Both the position numbers and the translations under genes were made by a program. The notes under the pieces were generated by a model. That model was given only the letters and a program-made list of their open reading frames with translations, did no database searches and was not told the DNA's origin. A stretch of 29,139 bases of DNA from UBA3305 sp002373555 (GTDB lineage: Bacteria > Bacillota > Clostridia > Lachnospirales > Lachnospiraceae), in assembly GCA_946612455.1 (NCBI GenBank), contig CAMOER010000034.1, positions 1-29,139 of the forward strand, given 5' to 3'. Of this stretch, positions 6,866 to 14,074 are shown in pieces; position 1 is the stretch's first letter, and every line of letters starts with the position of its first letter.

Positions 6866-8698
6866 GTGAAAGAAGGAAAGTATACAAAAACATCCATGCT
6901 GATGCGTTTCCTTGACGGAAGCCTTCATTTTTTTGTGATCAGCATTATCGCTTCCGCAGTCGTGGCCGGGATCGACATGGTGACGCCCCAGATCATCCGG
7001 ATCGTGGTCGATTACTGTCTGATGGGCGACACGGGTACGCTGCCTGCGTTCGTGGTGTCCGCGCTGGAAGCTTTCGGCGGCAGGGCCGTCCTGTCTGAAA
7101 AACTCTGGATCGCTGCGGCGGCCGTAGCGGTTCTGGCGGCCGTGTCCGCCGTATTCCGGTATCTGAACACCTATCTGAATACCAAGGGGACGGAGCGGAT
7201 GGTGAAGACAGCCCGGGATCTGCTTTATGAACATATCGAATCGCTGCCGTTTTCCTGGCACAGCGACAACCAGACCGGCGATATCATCCAGCGGTGCACG
7301 TCCGACATGCAGACGGTCCGCGAATTCGTCTCGGAGCAGCTCGTGCAGGTCATCCGGATCGTCATCCTGATCGTCTTTTCGGTGGTCTTCATGCTGCTCA
7401 TGAGCGTCCGGCTCTCGGTCGTCGTATTCCTGTCCGTGCCGGTCCTTGTGGGCTATTCGTATTATTTCTACTTTAAGATCGGTCATCTGTTCCTGGAATG
7501 CGACGAGAATGAAGGCGTGCTTTCCACGATCGCGCAGGAGAATCTGACCGGCGTCCGGGTCGTCCGCGCCTTCGGAAGAGAAGAGTATGAACGCGAGCGG
7601 TTCCGGAAACAGAACCATAAATATACCGATGCATGGATGTCGCTCTGCCGGATCCTGTCCGTCTACTGGGCTTCCGGCGATCTGCTGATGTTCGTGCAGA
7701 TCATGCTGATCGTCGTGATCGGGACAGTCCTGTGCGTTCACGGACAGCTGACGGCCGGCGCGCTGATCGCCTTCGTCTCCTACAACAACCAGCTGATCTG
7801 GCCTGTCCGGCGTCTCGGGCGGATGCTCTCCGAAATGAGCAAGGCCGGCGTTTCCATGGACAGACTGCTGTACATCCTCAATTCCGGGGAGGAAACATGG
7901 GAAGGCACGGCGGAGCCGGATATGCACGGCGATATCGTTTTCCATGACGTCAGCTTCGGATACAATGAAAGCAAGGAGATCATCAGGGATCTGTCGCTGA
8001 CGATCCCGGGCGGCAGCACAGTCGGTGTGCTCGGCATGACGGGCAGCGGAAAATCCACGCTCATGTATCTGCTGAACGGCCTGTATACGCCGGATGCCGG
8101 AAGGATCACGATCGGCGGAAACGATATCCGGGACATTTCGCTGCCGTGGCTTCGGAAAAATATCGGCATCGTTCTGCAGGAACCGTTCCTGTTCTCCAGG
8201 ACGCTGGAAGAGAATATCGCGCTGGCGGTCGAGACGGATCATGAAAATGTCCGGCGCGCGGCAGGGATAGCCGCGCTGGATGACAGCGTCAGCAGATTTG
8301 CCAAGGGATACGATACGATGGTGGGCGAACGCGGCGTCACGCTTTCAGGCGGGCAGAAGCAGCGTGCAGCCATCGCGCGGATGCTGGTGCAGGATCCGCC
8401 GGTCATGATTTTTGACGATTCGCTTTCCGCGGTCGATGCGGAAACGGATGCCGTGATCAGAAAACGTCTCTCGTGGATCATGGGCGGCCGGACGGTCATC
8501 CTCATCTCGCACAGGATCTCCACGCTGAAGGATGCCGACCGGATCGTGGTGCTGGACGAAGGGCGGATCGCCGAGTCCGGTACGCATGAGGAACTGCTGC
8601 GGGCCGGCGGCCTGTACAGCAGGATCTGGTCGATCCAGAATCCGGAAGGGGAGCCGGCTGCTGCCGGCAGGACCGCGGCGGAAGGGGGGCTTTCGTAA
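6866..8698 (+). CDS. ABC exporter half, ATP-binding and permease (degenerate catalytic site subunit)
   Basis: A 610-aa type IV ABC exporter subunit: N-terminal six-helix membrane domain (about residues 15-310), then a nucleotide-binding domain. Walker A GMTGSGKS is near residue 391, the Q-loop is QEPFLF, the signature is a canonical LSGGQ near 493, and Walker B VMIFDD near 513-518 ends in Asp where the catalytic Glu is expected. Canonical signature plus Asp in place of Glu is the pattern of the TM287/BmrC-type half of heterodimeric exporters. Start is GTG 6866, with AAAGGAGG at 6853-6860, 5 nt upstream. The stop overlaps the start of the partner gene (TAATG). Substrate cannot be told; drugs, lipids or peptides are all possible for the family. 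Confidence 0.93.
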   Translation: MKEGKYTKTSMLMRFLDGSLHFFVISIIASAVVAGIDMVTPQIIRIVVDYCLMGDTGTLPAFVVSALEAFGGRAVLSEKLWIAAAAVAVLAAVSAVFRYLNTYLNTKGTERMVKTARDLLYEHIESLPFSWHSDNQTGDIIQRCTSDMQTVREFVSEQLVQVIRIVILIVFSVVFMLLMSVRLSVVVFLSVPVLVGYSYYFYFKIGHLFLECDENEGVLSTIAQENLTGVRVVRAFGREEYERERFRKQNHKYTDAWMSLCRILSVYWASGDLLMFVQIMLIVVIGTVLCVHGQLTAGALIAFVSYNNQLIWPVRRLGRMLSEMSKAGVSMDRLLYILNSGEETWEGTAEPDMHGDIVFHDVSFGYNESKEIIRDLSLTIPGGSTVGVLGMTGSGKSTLMYLLNGLYTPDAGRITIGGNDIRDISLPWLRKNIGIVLQEPFLFSRTLEENIALAVETDHENVRRAAGIAALDDSVSRFAKGYDTMVGERGVTLSGGQKQRAAIARMLVQDPPVMIFDDSLSAVDAETDAVIRKRLSWIMGGRTVILISHRISTLKDADRIVVLDEGRIAESGTHEELLRAGGLYSRIWSIQNPEGEPAAAGRTAAEGGLS

Positions 8699-10497
8699 TG
8701 TACGACAACGAAAATACTGCCTCTGTAAAGCTTCCGTTCTTCGGCCTGCCGAAGCTGGGCCCGTTCCTGCATCCGTACCGCTTTATCATCTGCAGCATGA
8801 TCCTCATGGGACTGATCGGCAGCCTGATGGATATCGTCACGCCGCTGTTCTTCAGCTATGCGCTGGATCATTTTATCCTGCAGGAAACGCTCGCCGGTCT
8901 CGGCGGGTTCGTCGGACTGTATATTGCAGCCATCGTGATCAGCGTGCTGACGAATGCGGTCTCCGCCTATCAGGCCTGTCAGATCGAAATGTATGTCGGC
9001 AGAGATATGAAGCAGAAAAGCTTCGATCATCTGCAGACCCTTTCGTTTTCCTATTACAACCAGAATTCCGTGGGCTATATCCATGCACGCGTCATGAGCG
9101 ATACCGAGCGGATCGGCGGCTGGGTCGCGTGGGGCATCATGGAGTGCGTCTGGAACATGACGTATCTGGTCGGGATCATCATCGTCATGCTGCGTCTGAA
9201 TCTGCGGCTGGCCCTGCTGATCCTGCTGCTGGTCCCCGTAACGACGGCTGCTGCTGTCTACTTCCAGCGGAAAATGGTCGCGCTCGGCCGCAGGGTCAGA
9301 GAAATCAACTCCGTCATTACCGGCGGATACAATGAAGGCATCACCGGGGCGAAGACGATCAAGACGCTCGTGATCGAAGATAAGATGCAGTTCGGCTTCG
9401 AACAGGTGACGGAGGATATGCGGAAGACCTCCGTGCATCTGGCGCATTTCCGCGCCATGTTCCTGGCCGTGATCTCCTTCTCCGCATCGTGCGCGCTTGC
9501 GCTCGTGCTCTGGCAGGGCGGTGTGATCACGAAAGCGGGCGTCATGGAGATCGGCGTGCTTTCGGTGTTCATGTCCTATGCGCTCGGCATGATGGAGCCG
9601 ATCCAGTGGATCATCCGTGCACTTTCGGACCTGGTCAATGTGCAGGTCAATATCGAACGTTTTACCAGGCTGATGGCGACAGCCGCGGAAGTCGGCGACA
9701 CGCCGGAAGTCATTGAAAAGTACGGCGACGCATTTTCGCCGAAAAAAGAGAACTGGGAACCGCTTTTCGGCGATGTGGAGTTTCAGGATGTGAGCTTTCA
9801 TTACCCGGACGGCGAAGAGATGATCTTTGAGCATTTCGATCTGAAGGTGCCACAGGGGACGAATGTTGCGATCGTAGGGGAGACCGGCGCCGGCAAATCG
9901 ACGCTGGTGAACCTCCTGTGCAGGTTCTTTGAACCGACGGGCGGCCGGATCCTGATCGACGGCAGGGACGTGCGGGAGCGTTCGCAGCTGTGGCTGCATT
10001 CGCATCTCGGCTATGTCATCCAGACGCCGCACCTTTTCTCCGGCACGATCGCGGAGAACCTGCGGTATGCAAAGCCCGACGCGACGATGGAAGAAATGGA
10101 AGCCGCCATGAAAGCCGTTGCGGCGGACAGCATTCCCGAGAGAATGGAAGGCGGCTATGATGCCCAGGTCGGCGAGGGCGGCGATCTGCTCTCGACCGGC
10201 GAGAAGCAGCTGATCTCGTTTGCCAGGGCCGTGCTGGCCGATCCGGCGATCTTCGTGCTGGACGAGGCGACCTCCTCGATCGACACGGTCACCGAGAAAA
10301 AGATTCAGGATGCCACAGAGTATCTGCTTGCCGGCAGGACCTCCTTTGTGATCGCTCACCGGCTGTCCACGATCCGGCAGGCGGACGTGATCCTGATGGT
10401 CGACAACGGGAAGATCGTCGAGCGCGGAACGCACGAGGAACTGATGGCAAAACGCGGCGCGTATTACGAACTTTATATCCGCAGCTACAGCGGTTAA
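8698..10497 (+). CDS. ABC exporter half, ATP-binding and permease (catalytic site subunit)
   Basis: A 599-aa partner of the preceding exporter half. An N-terminal membrane domain (about residues 20-320) is followed by a nucleotide-binding domain with Walker A GETGAGKS near 395, Q-loop QTPHLF, an altered signature LSTGEK near 498, and Walker B IFVLDEATSSID near 518-527 with the catalytic Glu. Together the two proteins give one full ATP site (this subunit's Walker A/B with the partner's LSGGQ) and one degenerate site, as in TM287/288, BmrCD and LmrCD. The start overlaps the upstream stop by one base, with AAGGGGGG about 9 nt before it, indicating coupled synthesis. No dedicated regulator is adjacent. 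Confidence 0.93.
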   Translation: MYDNENTASVKLPFFGLPKLGPFLHPYRFIICSMILMGLIGSLMDIVTPLFFSYALDHFILQETLAGLGGFVGLYIAAIVISVLTNAVSAYQACQIEMYVGRDMKQKSFDHLQTLSFSYYNQNSVGYIHARVMSDTERIGGWVAWGIMECVWNMTYLVGIIIVMLRLNLRLALLILLLVPVTTAAAVYFQRKMVALGRRVREINSVITGGYNEGITGAKTIKTLVIEDKMQFGFEQVTEDMRKTSVHLAHFRAMFLAVISFSASCALALVLWQGGVITKAGVMEIGVLSVFMSYALGMMEPIQWIIRALSDLVNVQVNIERFTRLMATAAEVGDTPEVIEKYGDAFSPKKENWEPLFGDVEFQDVSFHYPDGEEMIFEHFDLKVPQGTNVAIVGETGAGKSTLVNLLCRFFEPTGGRILIDGRDVRERSQLWLHSHLGYVIQTPHLFSGTIAENLRYAKPDATMEEMEAAMKAVAADSIPERMEGGYDAQVGEGGDLLSTGEKQLISFARAVLADPAIFVLDEATSSIDTVTEKKIQDATEYLLAGRTSFVIAHRLSTIRQADVILMVDNGKIVERGTHEELMAKRGAYYELYIRSYSG

Positions 10498-10514
10498 AAA
10501 CCGTATTTTTGCAC

Positions 10515-10543
10515 TTGACATTGCCATGCGGCAGTGGTAAGAT
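10515..10543 (+). promoter_or_regulatory. Promoter for infC-rpmI-rplT
   Basis: TTGACA (10515-10520), 17-bp spacer, TAAGAT (10538-10543). It lies immediately upstream of a structured leader with an attenuator, as expected for the initiation factor 3 / L20 operon. Confidence 0.87.
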
Positions 10544-10549
10544 ACGTTT

Positions 10550-10692
10550 GCTGTCAATAAAGAAAGAAGAGTTCCGCTCTCACCCCGGCACACCGGTGAC
10601 CTGGGTTTCTCCTAAGCAGATAGCTTAACGGGCGGAATTTCGGTTTCGCCCTTTTTTCATGGAATCGGGCGTTCAGGTGGAGGTACAGAAAG
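10550..10692 (+). promoter_or_regulatory. L20-type leader (transcription attenuator) of infC-rpmI-rplT
   Basis: Leader RNA of about 140 nt. AGTTCCGCTC at 10570-10579 can pair, with G-U pairs, with GGGCGGAATT at 10630-10639. The latter is also the 5' arm of the terminator at 10630-10657, so the two structures are mutually exclusive. This is the layout of the Firmicute L20 leader, in which ribosomal protein L20 represses its operon by favouring termination. Recognition is by structure and gene context; I did not run a covariance model. Confidence 0.8.
10630..10657 (+). terminator. Attenuator terminator in the infC leader
   Basis: Stem GGGCGGAA (10630-10637) with TTTCGCCC (10644-10651), one G-U pair, 6-nt loop, then six T (10652-10657). 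It lies 35 nt upstream of the infC start, so it acts as an attenuator rather than ending a gene. Confidence 0.85.
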
Positions 10693-10695
10693 ATT
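10679..10695 (+). promoter_or_regulatory. Shine-Dalgarno and AUU start codon of infC
   Basis: GGAGGT at 10679-10684 lies 8 nt before ATT 10693-10695, but 20 nt before the first in-frame ATG at 10705. The site therefore decides for the AUU start, the rare codon known from infC in E. coli and Bacillus, where it lets IF3 limit its own translation. Confidence 0.85.
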
Positions 10696-11196
10696 AGCGA
10701 GTTAATGATTAACGGTCAGATAGGCGACATGGAAATCCGCCTTATCGGAAGCCACGGAGAACAGATCGGCATTATGAATTCACGTGAAGCCCTTCGGATG
10801 GCCAGGGAAGAGGAACTAGATCTGGTCATGATCGCGCCTGCCGCGAAGCCGCCCGTGTGCAAGATTATTGATTATGGCAAGTATCGCTATGAGATGGCCA
10901 GACGGGAGAAGGAAGCCCGCAAGAAACAGAAGACCATCGACGTCAAGGAAGTACGCATCTCTCCGAACATCGAAGAGAACGACCTGAATACGAAGGCAGG
11001 AGCTGCCAGAAAGTTCCTGGAAAAAGGAGACAAAGTCAAGGTATCATTGCGTTACCGCGGCCGCGAAATGAGCCACATGAACCAGACAAAGCATGTGCTC
11101 GATGATTTCGCAGAGCGTCTGTCGGACATCGCTGTGGTCGACAAGCCTTCCAAGATGGAGGGCCGCAGCCTCGTGATGTTCCTCAGAAAGAAATAA
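10693..11196 (+). CDS. infC: Translation initiation factor IF-3
   Basis: Binds the 30S subunit, prevents premature 50S joining and checks start codons. From ATT 10693 the product is 167 aa, beginning (M)SELMINGQIGD, which aligns with the usual ISKDLMINE.I start of the family; an ATG start at 10705 would remove four conserved residues and leave the ribosome-binding site too far away. The IF3 N-domain (IRLIGSHGEQIGIM, REALRMA), the basic linker (YRYEMARREKEARKKQK) and the C-domain (VKVSLRYRGREMSH, GRSLVMFL) are all present. First gene of infC-rpmI-rplT, controlled by the attenuator upstream and probably by IF3 itself through the AUU codon. Confidence 0.96.
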   Translation: MSELMINGQIGDMEIRLIGSHGEQIGIMNSREALRMAREEELDLVMIAPAAKPPVCKIIDYGKYRYEMARREKEARKKQKTIDVKEVRISPNIEENDLNTKAGAARKFLEKGDKVKVSLRYRGREMSHMNQTKHVLDDFAERLSDIAVVDKPSKMEGRSLVMFLRKK

Positions 11197-11225
11197 TACA
11201 GACAAAAGACAGTTAACCCGCAGTT

Positions 11226-11253
11226 ATCCTGCAGGCCGAAAGGCTCTAAGGAT
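11226..11253 (+). promoter_or_regulatory. Hairpin in the infC-rpmI spacer
   Basis: ATCC (11226-11229) can pair with GGAT (11250-11253), enclosing a GCC-GAAA-GGC tetraloop hairpin (11235-11244). It lies just upstream of the rpmI ribosome-binding site and could modulate rpmI translation. This is visible only as a fold; no function is shown. Confidence 0.35.
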
Positions 11254-11273
11254 CAGTAAAGGAGGTAGTATTC

Positions 11274-11468
11274 ATGCAGAAGTTAAAGACAAAAAGAGCA
11301 GCTGCCAAGCGTTTCAAAAAGACCGGTACCGGCATGCTGAAGAGAATGAAAGCCTATAAAAGCCACATTCTGACCAAGAAGTCCACCAAGAGGAAGAGAA
11401 ATCTTCGTAAAGCCACCATTGCGGATCCTACGAACGCAAAGGTAATGAAGAAGATCCTGCCTTACTGA
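11274..11468 (+). CDS. rpmI: 50S ribosomal protein L35
   Basis: Small basic 64-aa ribosomal protein of the large subunit. The sequence MQKLKTKRAAAKRFKKTGTG, then AYKSHILTKKSTKRKRNLRK, is characteristic. AAAGGAGGT at 11258-11266 lies 7 nt before ATG 11274. It is the middle gene of infC-rpmI-rplT, 77 nt after infC and 20 nt before rplT. Length and sequence are fully typical. Confidence 0.98.
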   Translation: MQKLKTKRAAAKRFKKTGTGMLKRMKAYKSHILTKKSTKRKRNLRKATIADPTNAKVMKKILPY

Positions 11469-11488
11469 TCAGAAAGGAGACTAGAACC

Positions 11489-11845
11489 ATGGCAAGAATC
11501 AAGGGCGGTTTAGGCGCCAAGAAAAGACATAACAGAGTATTAAAGCTGGCAAAGGGTTACCGCGGAGCCCGTTCCAAACAGTACCGCGTAGCAAAGCAGT
11601 CCGTCATGCGTGCACTGACCAGTGCTTATGCCGGCAGAAAGCAGAAGAAGAGACAGTTCCGTTCTCTCTGGATCGCACGTATCAATGCAGCAGCCCGTAT
11701 GAACGGCCTTTCCTACAGCCGTATGATGTACGGCCTGAAGCTGGCCGGCGTAGATGTCAACCGTAAGATCCTGGCGGATCTGGCTGTCAACGATGCAGAG
11801 GGATTTGCGGCGCTTGCAGAGACCGCAAAGGCAAAGCTTGCATAA
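11489..11845 (+). CDS. rplT: 50S ribosomal protein L20
   Basis: A 118-aa protein needed early in 50S assembly that binds 23S rRNA and, in Firmicutes, the leader of its own operon. The basic N-terminal extension (MARIKGGLGAKKRHNRVLKLAKGY, then GARSKQYRVAKQSVMRALTSAYAGRKQKKR) and the globular C-terminus (LWIARINAAARMNGLSYS, then RKILADLAV) are typical. AAAGGAG at 11473-11479 precedes the ATG. It is the last gene of the operon; no clear U-tailed terminator follows before the tRNA promoter. Confidence 0.98.
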   Translation: MARIKGGLGAKKRHNRVLKLAKGYRGARSKQYRVAKQSVMRALTSAYAGRKQKKRQFRSLWIARINAAARMNGLSYSRMMYGLKLAGVDVNRKILADLAVNDAEGFAALAETAKAKLA

Positions 11846-11885
11846 AAAAGTTTACATGCATCGTCCGAAAAGGCTGAAAAAGTGC

Positions 11886-11917
11886 TTGCATTTTCGAATG
11901 AGTTGATGTAATATAAT
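11886..11917 (+). promoter_or_regulatory. Probable promoter for the tRNA pair
   Basis: A perfect -10 TATAAT at 11912-11917, 25 nt before the tRNA. The best -35 match, TTGCAT at 11886-11891, is 20 bp away, which is longer than ideal. A GCGGCG/CGCCGC hairpin (11921-11926 with 11934-11939) fills the leader before the tRNA 5' end. Confidence 0.5.
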
Positions 11918-11941
11918 ACGGCGGCGTTCGTAGCGCCGCAT

Positions 11942-12015
11942 CGGGGCGTGGCTCAGTTTGGTAGAGCGTTCGGTTAGGGACCGAGAGGTCGCAAGTTCGA
12001 ATCTTGTCGCCCCGA
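11942..12015 (+). tRNA. tRNA-Pro, anticodon AGG
   Basis: Folds as a complete 74-nt cloverleaf. The acceptor is CGGGGCG (11942-11948) with CGCCCCG (12008-12014), giving the C1-G72 pair and A73 typical of bacterial tRNA-Pro. The D-stem is GCTC/GAGC, the anticodon stem TTCGG/CCGAG, and the loop TTAGGGA has AGG at positions 34-36. The T-stem GCAAG/CTTGT closes loop TTCGAAT. CCA is not encoded. A34 is less usual than UGG in bacteria and would restrict reading to CCU unless edited to inosine. Confidence 0.93.
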
Positions 12016-12018
12016 CTT

Positions 12019-12059
12019 GCGGGCAGATATATTTCTGCCCGCATTATTGCCGAAAGGCA
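12019..12059 (+). other. Hairpins between the two tRNAs
   Basis: Stem GCGGGCAGA (12019-12027) with TCTGCCCGC (12034-12042), then a TGCC-GAAA-GGCA hairpin at 12048-12059. There is no T-tract, so these look like processing or spacer structures of a two-tRNA transcript rather than a terminator. Confidence 0.5.
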
Positions 12060-12063
12060 GTGT

Positions 12064-12126
<63 letters not shown>

Positions 12127-12137
<11 letters not shown>

Positions 12138-12188
12138 CTGAAAAAGCAGGTCTGCATTCGCAGACCTGCTTTTTCAGTATGCCCGGGG
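12127..12188. terminator. Long perfect inverted repeat: bidirectional terminator overlapping tRNA-Arg
   Basis: Arms 12127-12155 and 12160-12188 are perfect 29-nt reverse complements around loop ATTC. The inner part has an A-run on the left and a T-run on the right, so it can terminate tRNA transcription on + and the convergent VanW gene on -. The outer 11 bp are unusual because the left arm is the last 11 nt of tRNA-Arg (T-stem and acceptor 3' strand). Confidence 0.85.
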
Positions 12189-12208
12189 ATTTCCGAAGGC
12201 GGTGAGCA

Positions 12209-13744
12209 TCAGCCCACCACCTCTTCGTCATCCTCGGTTTTCTTTTTCTTCTTTTTCTCCTTTTTCGCCTCGGTCTCTTTTTCCTTCTTCTCGGCCTTGG
12301 TCTCTTTCTCTTTTTTCTTTTCGCCGGATTCCTCGGCCTTCGTTTCCTTCTTCGTTTCTTCTTCGGCTTCCGTCTCCGCGGCGGCCGTTGTTTCCGGCTT
12401 CTTTACGCCCCGGCGGATCTTTTTCCGGGTCCCGTTATAATGATCCTTGTTCATCAGGACGCGTTCGCTTTCCTCGCCGTCGATATAGATCACTTTGTAG
12501 AGCTCCGAACTGACGGAGGGGTGGGAGGAGCCGCTGGTGACTTCTTCGCCCGCAGCCAGGCTCTTGTCCTCGATGACTTCGGGGGAGAGCTCCTCGTAAG
12601 AGAGCGTATTGGATTCGAACTCGATCGTCCGGTTCTCCGGCCGGTCTTCCTTGCCGTAGACCGAGAACGTCAGCGTGCTTCCGTCGGCGTCCGATGCGAT
12701 ATAGACCGGATACTCCTTGTTGTTGGTAAAAATGAAATCCTTGTTGCCTTCCGCGATCGCGGCGTCAGAGGAATACGGGGCGTAATGAATGATCATCGAG
12801 TGCGGATGCCTTTCGTCGATCTGCAGCTCTGCACGGATCACCGCGTTGTACAGCGTAGTGGATACCTGGCAGACGCCGCCGCCGTAGGCCATCTCGGAAT
12901 CGCCGTTCGCGTACTGCGGGGCGAGCTCATAGCCGTTCTCGGCGTTCCTTTCAAGGATCGTGTCGCTGACGGAAAAGGATTCGCCGGGCATCAGCAGCGT
13001 GCCGCCGATCCGTCCGGCAGCGATCTTAATGTTCGTCTTGCGCGCGCTGCTGCTGGAAGAATAATCCGTGTGGTAGGTCCCGAGCTTATCCTTGACTTCG
13101 GAGAGCATCTCTCCGGTGACCTCCGGGATCGATACCTTCGTATCGGCTTCGATGGTCATGTCACCGGTCAGTTCTCCGCCGAGCGCCGCATCGATCTTTT
13201 CGGCCGTGGATTCGATGTTGGTGACCCGGCCGTGCACATCGTCTGTGACGATAAAGGCGCCGTCCTCGCGTTTAAGGCTTGCATTTTCAGGGGCCGTATC
13301 GTGGGACGCGATCTCCTTTTCGACAAAGTCCTTTACCAGGCTGCTGTCCCATGTATAGCCGACGGCAAGATCCACATTGCTGGACTTCAGATCCGCCCGG
13401 GCCTTGTAGATCTCGATCGGGTTCCCGCTCTTGCCGAGCGCTGCGGCTTCATAGACGGGCGTTTCCGCATCCCAGGAAAGCCCGAATGCGCCGGCCGTGG
13501 TCTCGGCTGTCTGTTCGTCATATGTGACGGATACTTTATAACCGGCTTTTTCGGTGTAATAGGCGTTGATCTTTTCGATCGCCTGGGAAACGGTGAGGCC
13601 GCCCAGATCTTCGCCGAAGGCGGTGATGCCTTCTTCGAGTACGGTGTTCTCATCCGGCTTTGCGGCAGCCCGGACCGGCGTTGTATCCGCTGCGGCGGCG
13701 CAGGAGAGCAGCAGCGCCAGAAGGAGCATATTCTTATATTTCAT
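12209..13744 (-). CDS. Secreted VanW-family protein with G5-like domain and charged tail
   Basis: Exported protein of 511 aa from ATG at 13742-13744, chosen because AAAGG (complement of 13753-13757) lies 8 nt upstream and the product begins with a signal peptide (MKYKNMLLLALLL); a longer frame adds 16 unlikely residues. Cys follows LLS, so a lipoprotein form is possible but the lipobox is imperfect. Domains: peptidoglycan-binding-4-like region (about 55-220), VanW domain (about 238-365) with MPGESFSVSD and GGGVCQVSTTLYNA near residue 290, a G5-like domain (about 368-435), then about 70 residues almost entirely Lys, Glu, Thr and Ala. VanW function is unknown; G5 domains are thought to bind wall glycans. 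It is transcribed towards the tRNAs and ends at the shared palindromic terminator. Confidence 0.9.
   Translation of the reverse strand: MKYKNMLLLALLLSCAAAADTTPVRAAAKPDENTVLEEGITAFGEDLGGLTVSQAIEKINAYYTEKAGYKVSVTYDEQTAETTAGAFGLSWDAETPVYEAAALGKSGNPIEIYKARADLKSSNVDLAVGYTWDSSLVKDFVEKEIASHDTAPENASLKREDGAFIVTDDVHGRVTNIESTAEKIDAALGGELTGDMTIEADTKVSIPEVTGEMLSEVKDKLGTYHTDYSSSSSARKTNIKIAAGRIGGTLLMPGESFSVSDTILERNAENGYELAPQYANGDSEMAYGGGVCQVSTTLYNAVIRAELQIDERHPHSMIIHYAPYSSDAAIAEGNKDFIFTNNKEYPVYIASDADGSTLTFSVYGKEDRPENRTIEFESNTLSYEELSPEVIEDKSLAAGEEVTSGSSHPSVSSELYKVIYIDGEESERVLMNKDHYNGTRKKIRRGVKKPETTAAAETEAEEETKKETKAEESGEKKKEKETKAEKKEKETEAKKEKKKKKKTEDDEEVVG
12212..12430 (-). repeat. Lys/Glu low-complexity tail coding region of the VanW protein
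   Basis: Encodes about 70 residues made of short KKEKETKAE-like units, ending TEDDEEVVG. The + strand here is a visible run of TTC/TTT/CTC pyrimidine triplets. Such tracts are prone to length change by slippage. Confidence 0.75.
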
Positions 13745-13782
13745 CAGGAAAACCTTTCTTACAAATAAAGTTTGTGCAGGAG

Positions 13783-13811
13783 AGTATAGCACAATATGCC
13801 TGTAATTTCCA
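13783..13811 (-). promoter_or_regulatory. Probable promoter of the VanW gene
   Basis: On the minus strand: -35 TGGAAA (13811-13806), 17-bp spacer, -10 TATACT (13788-13783), about 40 nt before the chosen ATG. The -10 is good; the -35 matches consensus at four of six bases. Confidence 0.5.
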
Positions 13812-14045
13812 TGAAAAATATTTTACGAAGGAGATAGAAAACGGAGGGGATGCGATCGGCTGCCGGAAGGGAAATATATTATTTTTGTAATACGATATCG
13901 CGGGGGCAAATGTAAGGGACGCAAATGTGTCTTTACAAGCCGCAATCGTAATGAATACGAAAAATATAGCGGCAATAGTTAGTTAATTTCACACGGAAAT
14001 GCGAAAAATCCAACAGTAACAAACATGTAAAAACTGTGTAACAAC

Positions 14046-14074
14046 TTGACGTTTCGGGAGAAAAATGGTATCCT
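14046..14074 (+). promoter_or_regulatory. Promoter of the secreted Fn3 hydrolase gene
   Basis: TTGACG (14046-14051), 17-bp spacer, TATCCT (14069-14074), giving a 5' leader of about 75 nt before ATG 14158. Confidence 0.75.

Noticed and set aside
13902..13960. GGGGGCAAA...GGGACGCAAA pattern resembling the core of a c-di-GMP-I riboswitch, upstream of an envelope gene
   Set aside because: Only six bases separate the two conserved parts, too few for the required P1b hairpin. The segment also lies upstream of the best plus-strand promoter (14046-14074), so it would not be in the mRNA.
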